A stretch of DNA of 12,603 nt from CAYZDV01 sp964477275. Its GTDB lineage: Bacteria > Acidobacteriota > Aminicenantia > Aminicenantales > Aminicenantaceae. The notes beneath the pieces are model-generated. The model was given only the letters and a program-made list of their open reading frames with translations, searched no databases and was not told the DNA's origin. Positions 1-4,875 of the stretch are shown piece after piece. Positions within the stretch are counted from its first letter, which is position 1, and each line of letters opens with the position of its first letter. The stretch is from contig CAYZDV010000054.1 of NCBI GenBank assembly GCA_964477275.1, positions 1-12,603 of the forward strand, given 5' to 3'. The position numbers and the translations under genes were made by a program.

Positions 1-27
1 AATCCCGCTCGGATTCGGGCTTCGCTC

Positions 28-80
28 ATACAAAATGGGGACAGTCCCTTTTCTCTAGAGGGACAGTCCCCATTTTGTAT
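28..80. repeat. Long inverted repeat built on GGGACAGTCCC palindromes
   Basis: The arms at 28-48 and 60-80 are 21 nt each and pair at 20 of 21 positions around an 11-nt loop (49-59). The only mismatch is A43 opposite A65. Each arm contains its own odd palindrome, GGGAC-A-GTCCC, so the element can fold either as one long hairpin or as two small ones. The outer parts of the arms read ATACAAAATGG and CCATTTTGTAT. GGGGACA...CCCC cores of this kind are, as I recall, common as REP-like elements near Y1/RAYT transposases in several phyla, but no transposase gene is visible here. It could also act as a terminator for a gene lying left of the window, although no clear T-run follows. Confidence 0.85.
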
Positions 81-386
81 ACCATGACCGCTCAGCCCTG
101 CTCACGGTTTTCTCAACACCCACCCTGACCCTTTGTAATCCTCCTGAAAGAGGTCTTCATCACGGAAAAAAAATGATTCCAATTTTTGTTGATTTCAGCA
201 TCTGAAGCGAACAGGTGGATTTGGCAGGAGCGATGGGATAGAATGAACGCCAGGTGATTTTTGAGAGGAGGGCCGGAGGCGATGGCTCACTTTTTGCAAG
301 AAGATGCCTGCTTGCAGGAGAACATCTCTGTGAGATTGAACGGGTGATCGAAGAGTGAGCGGGCAAAGGCTTCAGAGGAAGCACGA
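81..386. other. 306 bp region without a convincing gene
   Basis: I find no complete gene and no clear promoter here. One + strand frame stays open for 38 codons (242-355), between a TAG at 239-241 and a TGA at 356-358. It translates to a plausible-looking but unrecognised fragment containing GGDGSLFARRCLLAGEHL. It has no start codon with a ribosome binding site and could be the decayed end of an old gene or chance. The last bases hold the ribosome binding site of the next gene (AGAGGA, 374-379). Confidence 0.5.
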
Positions 387-980
387 ATGACAAAGCTCAA
401 GGGTGTCATTTTCGACCTGGACGGCACAGTGGTCGATGTGCCCTATGATTGGCCCCGGATAAAGGAGGAACTGGAGGCCCGCGGACTGCCCATCCTTGTC
501 CATCTCAGCCAGCTCAAAGAGCCGCAAAAGTCCGAGAAGTGGAAAATCCTGGAAAAGTTTGAGGAGGAGGCAACACGGAAAGCCGTGTTAAGAAAAGGGA
601 TGCGCGAGTTTCTGCATTTTTTGCAGAAAAAGGGGATAAAGAGAGCCCTGGTCACAAACAATTCCCGGCAGAATGTCGATTTTCTCCTCCAGAAATTCCG
701 CTTGCAGTTTGACTGTGTCATCTCCCGGGAGAGCGGCCTCTGGAAGCCGTCCGGCGCACCCTTCCTGGCTGCCCTGGGACAAATGGGGGTCATGAGGGAG
801 CAGTGCTGTGTGGTGGGCGATTCCCATTTCGACGTCCAGGCGGCCGCCGAAGCCGGGATTGCCTGTGTCTTCATCCTCAGTGGAGAAAGAAGGAAATTCG
901 CCTCGATGAACGCAGAAGTTTTCTCATCGATAGAGGCCCTCCAGGATAAAATTGACGACCTTCTGGCCCGCGCTGGTTGA
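387..980 (+). CDS. HAD-superfamily phosphatase (phosphoglycolate/phosphoserine phosphatase-like, subfamily IA)
   Basis: This 197-aa cytosolic protein is predicted to hydrolyse a small phosphorylated metabolite using Mg2+. All four HAD motifs are visible. Motif I is FDLDGTVVD, with nucleophile Asp10 and acid/base Asp12. Motif II ends in Thr90 (ALVTNN). Motif III has Lys120 (WKPSGAPF). Motif IV is VVGDSHFDV, with metal-binding Asp145 and Asp149. Residues 17-75 form a short helical C1-type cap between motifs I and II, typical of subfamily IA (phosphoglycolate phosphatase-like) enzymes. The ATG at 387 has an AGAGGA site (374-379) 7 nt upstream. The gene lies 139 bp before a class V aminotransferase on the same strand. 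This suggests, but does not prove, a shared pathway such as 2-phosphoglycolate salvage or serine synthesis. Fold and catalytic class are secure; the substrate cannot be read from the sequence. Confidence 0.93.
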   Translation: MTKLKGVIFDLDGTVVDVPYDWPRIKEELEARGLPILVHLSQLKEPQKSEKWKILEKFEEEATRKAVLRKGMREFLHFLQKKGIKRALVTNNSRQNVDFLLQKFRLQFDCVISRESGLWKPSGAPFLAALGQMGVMREQCCVVGDSHFDVQAAAEAGIACVFILSGERRKFASMNAEVFSSIEALQDKIDDLLARAG

Positions 981-981
981 A

Positions 982-998
982 GTCCGGTTTACCCGGGC
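982..998 (+). terminator. Weak hairpin after the phosphatase gene
   Basis: GTCCGG (982-987) can pair with CCGGGC (993-998), including one G-T pair, around a 5-nt loop just after the stop codon. A pyrimidine-rich tract (TTCTCTCTCCT) follows instead of a true T-run, so termination may be poor or absent. Confidence 0.25.
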
Positions 999-1021
999 TT
1001 CTCTCTCCTGACCTCTAATAT

Positions 1022-1039
1022 TTTCTGTTATCACAGAAA
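1022..1039. promoter_or_regulatory. 18-bp inverted repeat, possible operator
   Basis: TTTCTGT (1022-1028) and ACAGAAA (1033-1039) are perfect inverted copies around a TATC spacer. The repeat lies about 80 bp upstream of the aminotransferase start and about 25 bp upstream of a possible promoter, a position that would suit a dimeric regulator. It has no following T-run, so it does not look like a terminator. Its function is inferred only from symmetry and position. Confidence 0.35.
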
Positions 1040-1060
1040 CGCAGTCCCTGCCCCTCTGGC

Positions 1061-1088
1061 TTGATTTATTGGGGATAATGGCTAAAAT
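1061..1088 (+). promoter_or_regulatory. Possible sigma-70 promoter for the aminotransferase operon
   Basis: TTGATT (1061-1066) and TAAAAT (1083-1088) are separated by 16 bp and resemble -35 and -10 elements. The start of transcription would fall near 1095, about 25 nt before the chosen start codon. Both hexamers are imperfect, so this is a weak call. Confidence 0.35.
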
Positions 1089-1119
1089 GGATGAGTGATT
1101 CTGAGAGAGAGTGTGTGAC

Positions 1120-2265
1120 ATGGAAAGAGAAAAATTGCTGATGATTCCCGGGCCCAGTCCCGTTCATCCCCGCATCCTCCGCAGCCTTTCCCTGCCCACG
1201 GTCTCCCATGTCAGTCCTGTCCTTGTTGAGGAGTTCACGGCCGCCCTCGCCAGCCTGAAAAAGATCGTCTTCTGCGAAAAAGGGGAGGCCTTCATTGTGG
1301 CCGGTGCAGGGACTCTGGCCATGGAGATGGCGCTTCTGAACACAGTCCAGAAAGGCAGGCCCTTCCTTGTTCTTTCGCAGGGACATTTCGGACAGAGGAT
1401 GGCGGATATTGCCAGGAGTTTTGGTCTGGACTGCGATGTGCTGGAGAGCGAATGGGGCAGGGCTGTCCTTCCGGAGGAGCTGGAAGCCAGCCTTGAGCAG
1501 AACGAATACGAAGCCGTGGTCTCCACCCATGTGGACACGTGCACCGGTGCCTGCGCTCCGGTCAGAGACTATGCAGATATCCTCAAGGAAAGGGGTCTTC
1601 TCTTCATCCTTGACGGTGTATGCGCCACAGGCGGAATTGAGGAGAGAATGGATGAATGGGGAGTGGATGTCATCCTCGCCGCTGCTCAGAAGTGCTTTGG
1701 GGCCCCGCCGGGGCTGGCCATCCTGGTCGTTTCCGGGAGGGCGATGGACAAAAGAAAGAGCATGAAGTCCATCCCGGCCTACTATTCAGACCTCCTGAAC
1801 TGGCTTCCGGTGATGAAAGACCCCTTCAAATACTTCTCAACTCCCTGCGTCAACGAAATCAGAGCGTTTCACGAGAGCACGCAGATCATCCTCGAAGAGG
1901 GGATGGAAAAGAGATTCCTGCGCCACTCCCGGGTGGCCCGCGCGATTCGAGCAGCTTTGACCCGGCTGGGCTTCTCCTTTTTCACCGCCCGGCCATTCCT
2001 GGCCGATACTCTTTCCGTTGTCAGATACCCTGATGGAATCGAGGATAACGCCTTCCGGTCCGCATTCTTTGAGAACGGCGTGGTCGTGGCTGGAGGTTTG
2101 GGTGTGACCGCGGGTGAGGTTTTCCGGATGGGTCATATGGGAAATCTGTCCGTCTCCCAGGTTTATTTTGCCCTCGATGCGCTGGAGAGGACGCTTTTCT
2201 CTCTGGGTTACGGTTTCGAAGCCGGCTCGGCTGTTCAAGCCGCCAGAGCGGTTCTGGAAACGTGA
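1120..2265 (+). CDS. Class V aminotransferase (alanine/serine-glyoxylate aminotransferase family)
   Basis: This 381-aa PLP enzyme has the fold of alanine-glyoxylate, serine-glyoxylate and serine-pyruvate aminotransferases. The N-terminal signature MIPGPSPVHPRILRS opens the protein. The loop HVDTCTG (137-143) matches the usual ETSTG loop. LDGVCATGG supplies the PLP-pyridine Asp165, and AAAQKCFGAPPG supplies the Schiff-base Lys191. STPCVNEIRAFHE and FRMGHMGN (Arg336, probable carboxylate contact) are typical of the C-terminal half. I chose the ATG at 1120 because the purine-rich GAGAGAGAG tract (1103-1111) lies about 8 nt upstream. An in-frame GTG at 1111 would add three residues but abuts that tract. 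The stop overlaps the next gene as TGATG, so the two are translationally coupled. Family members differ in amino donor and acceptor (glyoxylate, pyruvate, sometimes 3-phosphohydroxypyruvate), so substrate assignment stays open. Confidence 0.93.
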   Translation: MEREKLLMIPGPSPVHPRILRSLSLPTVSHVSPVLVEEFTAALASLKKIVFCEKGEAFIVAGAGTLAMEMALLNTVQKGRPFLVLSQGHFGQRMADIARSFGLDCDVLESEWGRAVLPEELEASLEQNEYEAVVSTHVDTCTGACAPVRDYADILKERGLLFILDGVCATGGIEERMDEWGVDVILAAAQKCFGAPPGLAILVVSGRAMDKRKSMKSIPAYYSDLLNWLPVMKDPFKYFSTPCVNEIRAFHESTQIILEEGMEKRFLRHSRVARAIRAALTRLGFSFFTARPFLADTLSVVRYPDGIEDNAFRSAFFENGVVVAGGLGVTAGEVFRMGHMGNLSVSQVYFALDALERTLFSLGYGFEAGSAVQAARAVLET

Positions 2266-3350
2266 TGGCCAAGAGGCAGATTCCGAGCGGCGTCTATCTG
2301 ATCAGGGGCAGAAAGGAAGAGGGCCATGAGGCCCTGGCCAGAAAAGCGGAGAAGGTTTTTCTCAAAACGGGCTTTATGGAGAAAATCGAGAAAAACGCTT
2401 TTGTGGCCTTGAAAATCCACTTCGGCGAACAGGGCAACACGGGCCATATCAAACCCCGGTGGATCGTCCCTCTCATCAACCAGATTCAGAAGAGAACCTC
2501 GCGGGCATTTCTTGCCGATTCCAACACTCTTTACGTCGGCAACCGGTCGAACTCCGTCGACCACCTCCGCCTGGCCTGGAAACATGGCTTCACTCCGGAG
2601 GCGGTGGGAGTTCCGGTCATCATTGCTGACGGGCTTCTGGGCAGGGACGGCGGGGAGGTCCCGGTGAACCTGCCGCATATCAAGACCGCCAGAATTGGGA
2701 GCGCCTTTGTTCACTCGGAGGCGCTTGTCTGTTTGAGCCATTTCACCGGACACACGTTAACCGGCATGGGCGGAGCCATTAAGAACCTCGGCATGGGATG
2801 TGCCTCGAGAGCCGGGAAGCTGGAGCAGCATGCGGATGTCCGTCCATGGGTCAACCCGAAATTGTGCACGGACTGTGGCATCTGCCTGCAGTACTGCCCT
2901 TCCCAGGCCATCGAACAGAGAGATGGCAGCGCGGTCATCGATGAGAAAAGATGCATCGGCTGCGGCGAGTGTCTCGTGGTCTGCACCGCAGGGGCGGTCA
3001 AATTCCGCTGGGATCAGGAGTCGGCCCGCGTCCAGGAAAAAATGAGCGAGTATGCCTTCAGCGTCTGGAGCTCCTTCAAGGGCAACGCCTGTTGCCTGAA
3101 TTTTTTGCTCCAGGTGACCAGAGACTGCGACTGCATGGCCAAAAACCAGCCGGCCGTTGTCGAGGATATCGGGATTCTGGCTTCAGTTGACCCGGTTGCG
3201 GTGGACCAGGCCTCGGTGGACCTGGTGAACGCGGCCGGCGGAAAAGACATCCTCAGGGCTAACTACGAACTGGATTGGTCCGTGCAGCTCAGGCATGGGG
3301 AAGAGATCGGCCTGGGAAGCCGAAAATACCGCCTGATTGAAATCAAATAG
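2265..3350 (+). CDS. DUF362 domain protein with a 2x[4Fe-4S] ferredoxin domain
   Basis: This 361-aa cytosolic protein matches the DUF362 family, iron-sulfur proteins of unknown biochemical role. The N-terminal DUF362 part (about 10-185) has family signatures ALKIHFGEQGNTGHIKP and GGAIKNLGMGCASRAGKLEQH. A bacterial ferredoxin insert follows, with two CxxCxxCxxxCP/CxxCxxCxxxC motifs: Cys201, 204, 207, 211 and Cys230, 233, 236, 240. They predict two [4Fe-4S] clusters. The C-terminal DUF362 part has the usual CDC motif (Cys288, Cys290), a CC pair (276-277), and DIGILASVDPVAVDQAS. The ATG at 2265 overlaps the aminotransferase stop by one base. An in-frame GTG at 2262 would add one residue. Length and Cys pattern are complete. 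No membrane segment or signal peptide is seen. The coupling suggests a role tied to the aminotransferase, for example electron transfer or metal handling, but that is inference. Confidence 0.93.
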   Translation: MAKRQIPSGVYLIRGRKEEGHEALARKAEKVFLKTGFMEKIEKNAFVALKIHFGEQGNTGHIKPRWIVPLINQIQKRTSRAFLADSNTLYVGNRSNSVDHLRLAWKHGFTPEAVGVPVIIADGLLGRDGGEVPVNLPHIKTARIGSAFVHSEALVCLSHFTGHTLTGMGGAIKNLGMGCASRAGKLEQHADVRPWVNPKLCTDCGICLQYCPSQAIEQRDGSAVIDEKRCIGCGECLVVCTAGAVKFRWDQESARVQEKMSEYAFSVWSSFKGNACCLNFLLQVTRDCDCMAKNQPAVVEDIGILASVDPVAVDQASVDLVNAAGGKDILRANYELDWSVQLRHGEEIGLGSRKYRLIEIK

Positions 3351-3357
3351 AAGACAA

Positions 3358-3432
3358 TCGGGGCGAGGGGATTCGAACCCCTGACCCCAGCGTCCCGAAC
3401 GCTGTGCGCTAACCGGACTGCGCTACGCCCCG
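3358..3432 (-). tRNA. tRNA-Pro (anticodon CGG)
   Basis: The reverse complement folds fully as a tRNA. It has a 7-bp acceptor stem (CGGGGCG with CGCCCCG), D stem GCGC/GCGC, anticodon stem CAGCG/CGCTG with loop TTCGGGA, a 5-nt variable loop, and T arm AGGGG-TTCGAAT-CCCCT. The anticodon is CGG, so it reads CCG (Pro). The discriminator base is A, and CCA is not encoded because TTG follows. The 3' end lies 7 bp from the stop codon of the convergent DUF362 gene, and I see no terminator between them. Confidence 0.97.
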
Positions 3433-3440
3433 TGCCTCCC

Positions 3441-3446
3441 ATTATA
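3441..3446 (-). promoter_or_regulatory. -10 element for tRNA-Pro
   Basis: On the minus strand, a perfect TATAAT lies 8 bp before the first base of the mature tRNA. No good -35 is present at 16-18 bp spacing (the region reads TTTTCT). Normal start distances place +1 at about 3433-3435, leaving a 5' leader of only 1-3 nt. Confidence 0.55.
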
Positions 3447-3520
3447 ACCAGAAACCGGGAAAGAGAAAAGACGGAAAGAGAATTCCTGTCAAAGTGATTG
3501 GGGGATAAAATCCGGGCTGT

Positions 3521-4540
3521 TCAGATATGGAGCTCGATGATGTCTCCATCCTCCAGGAGGTGGTCGCGGTTGACCTTCTGGCCTTCGTATGTGTTTTTGC
3601 TCCAGATGCGGGCGTACTTCAGTTTCTGAGCGAAATCCCTGTGGACAGCTCTGGAGAAGTCCATCACCGTGGTCCCTTTCTTGAGTGTGAAAGGAGCATG
3701 AAGGTCCGCTTTTTTCCCTGGAATTTTGCTGTAGACCCTGATCACATGGAGAAGGGAAAATATGGCGTGTTTCAGCTGATCCAGGCCGTCGCCGCGGCTG
3801 GAGGAGACGGAAACAACGTTCAGCCGGCCGGCAAAGAAATCTTTGAGGAGAGCGGTACCCTGAGCCGCTGCGGGAAGGTCACTTTTATTGGCCACAACCA
3901 TCGCGCGGCGGAGAAAAAACGGGCTTTCCGCAGGAAATGCTTTCTCCTCCGGGAGGAGTTCGATTCTCTTTTCCCTCAGCCTGTCCAGCACGGCCTGGAG
4001 GGCGTGAGTCTGGTTCAGGCTGGAAGCATCAGAGACAAGGAGAACGCCGTCCGCGCCTTTGACCAGCTCGTAATGCCAGACATCCACGTACTCCGGTGTG
4101 ATGGGCGGGGTATCGATGAGCTGAATCTGGATGTTTTCGTATTTCATCATGGCCGGATAGGGAGCTCTCGTGGTGAATGGATAGTCTCCGATTTCCGGGT
4201 TGGCGTTGGTCAGCGCTTTGACAAGCATGGATTTGCCCGCATTGGGCGGCCCGATGAGGACGGCCTGGCCCGCTCCGGATTTGTCGATGTGGAAGCTGGG
4301 CGCATGTCTGGCGACGGCCGGCTTTTTTTGGGACGAGGACCTCAGCTTGGCAATCTTTGTCTTGAGCAGGGCCTGAAGTTTTTCCGTCCCTTTGTGCTTG
4401 GGGACGATGGAGAGGAGCTCCTCGAGGATGGCGAGTTTTTCCTGGGGAGTCCTGGCCGTTTTCAGCTTCCTTTCGGTCTCAAAATACTGTGGAGGAAGAT
4501 TGGCGGGCATCTTGACTTTTTCCATCACCATTATATCCAA
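3521..4540 (-). CDS. Obg/DRG-like GTPase with C-terminal TGS domain
   Basis: This protein of about 339 aa belongs to the HSR1/DRG-like branch of Obg-type GTPases, generally linked to ribosomes or RNA. Numbering from the TTG start: a helical N-terminal region (1-75) comes before G1 GPPNAGKS (97-104), the G2 Thr pair (123-124), G3 DTPP (143-146), G4 NKSD (219-222) and G5 near SVSSS (244). A TGS domain covers about 268-338 and ends DGDIIELHI. G3 has Pro where most GTPases have the DxxG glycine. I chose TTG at 4540 because AAAGGAG lies 8 nt upstream. The ATG at 4510, which opens the conserved-looking MPANLPPQYFE, is an alternative. The ATG at 4624 would add 28 residues that I do not recognise and has only a poor site about 13 nt away. 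No convincing promoter is seen. Confidence 0.9.
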   Translation of the reverse strand: MDIMVMEKVKMPANLPPQYFETERKLKTARTPQEKLAILEELLSIVPKHKGTEKLQALLKTKIAKLRSSSQKKPAVARHAPSFHIDKSGAGQAVLIGPPNAGKSMLVKALTNANPEIGDYPFTTRAPYPAMMKYENIQIQLIDTPPITPEYVDVWHYELVKGADGVLLVSDASSLNQTHALQAVLDRLREKRIELLPEEKAFPAESPFFLRRAMVVANKSDLPAAAQGTALLKDFFAGRLNVVSVSSSRGDGLDQLKHAIFSLLHVIRVYSKIPGKKADLHAPFTLKKGTTVMDFSRAVHRDFAQKLKYARIWSKNTYEGQKVNRDHLLEDGDIIELHI

Positions 4541-4701
4541 ATGAGAGGCTCCTTTCAAAAATTCCTCGCTTTTTAGTGCTTCCGGGCCGATTTTCTGAGA
4601 ATCAATCTGCGCTTTAACCGTCATGAAAATGGAGGGATTTCCTGGCCAAAAAACAGTTTAAATCATTGCCTTCCCGCTTTCCTGCAGCGGAGAGGCCAAA
4701 C

Positions 4702-4715
4702 CACAATATATTGTG
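4702..4715. promoter_or_regulatory. 14-bp perfect palindrome, possible operator
   Basis: CACAATATATTGTG is a perfect palindrome, located midway between the divergent GTPase and gyrB genes and about 50 bp upstream of the gyrB -35 region. The size and symmetry fit a homodimeric repressor or activator site. The identity of the regulator is unknown. Confidence 0.4.
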
Positions 4716-4766
4716 TATTAGTGAGCGGCATCCCCCTAAAACTTTGTTTTTTTTGATGGATTTGAC

Positions 4767-4795
4767 TTTACTCAAAAGCGAGTTTGGGATATAAT
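4767..4795 (+). promoter_or_regulatory. Sigma-70-type promoter of the gyrB-gyrA operon
   Basis: A perfect -10 TATAAT (4790-4795) is preceded at 17 bp by TTTACT (4767-4772), four of six matches to the -35 consensus. A closer hexamer match, TTGACT (4762-4767), lies at 22 bp, which is too far for normal use. Transcription should begin near 4802. The bases after the -10 (TATTGAAG) are AT-rich, a feature associated in other bacteria with gyrase promoters that respond to loss of supercoiling; that link is inference here. Confidence 0.7.
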
Positions 4796-4809
4796 TATTG
4801 AAGAAAAAT

Positions 4810-4875
4810 ATGCCGATTCAGTTGTGCGCCATTCCTTCCCGCACAGGCCCTTTTTTCCTGGTTTTTAGAAAATGA
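4810..4875 (+). CDS. Possible 21-codon upstream ORF coupled to gyrB
   Basis: The ATG at 4810 opens a 21-codon frame, MPIQLCAIPSRT followed by GPFFLVFRK. Its TGA (4873-4875) overlaps the gyrB ATG (4872-4874) as ATGA. The predicted transcription start near 4802 would leave about 8 nt before this ATG, with only a weak purine tract. gyrB itself has no recognisable Shine-Dalgarno sequence and has an in-frame stop two codons upstream (4866-4868). Translation by coupling from this small frame would therefore explain how gyrB is started. The peptide resembles nothing I know, and the frame could be chance. Confidence 0.35.
   Translation: MPIQLCAIPSRTGPFFLVFRK

Larger units (their letters stand above)
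4541..4871. other. Divergent intergenic region between the GTPase and gyrB
   Basis: This 331-bp stretch separates the minus-strand GTPase from the gyrB operon. It contains the GTPase ribosome binding site (AAAGGAG on the minus strand, about 4549-4555), a perfect palindrome (4702-4715), an AT-rich tract with eight or more T (about 4747-4754), the gyrB promoter and a short upstream ORF, each listed separately. I found no RNA gene. Confidence 0.6.

Noticed and set aside
160..393. A 77-codon minus-strand frame before the phosphatase
   Set aside because: It starts inside the phosphatase gene, has no good ribosome binding site on the minus strand, and its serine- and proline-rich translation looks non-coding.
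3527..4576. A 349-codon + strand frame opposite the TGS GTPase
   Set aside because: The minus strand encodes all GTPase motifs and a TGS domain. The + frame looks like low-complexity antisense translation and has no ribosome binding site of note.
4510..4624. The far upstream ATG (4624) as the GTPase start
   Set aside because: It would place a strong AAAGGAG site inside the gene, adds 28 residues with no family resemblance, and has only a weak, distant ribosome site itself.
4762..4795. TTGACT at 4762 as the gyrB -35 element
   Set aside because: It is a better hexamer but lies 22 bp from the -10, beyond normal spacing. TTTACT at 17 bp is preferred.
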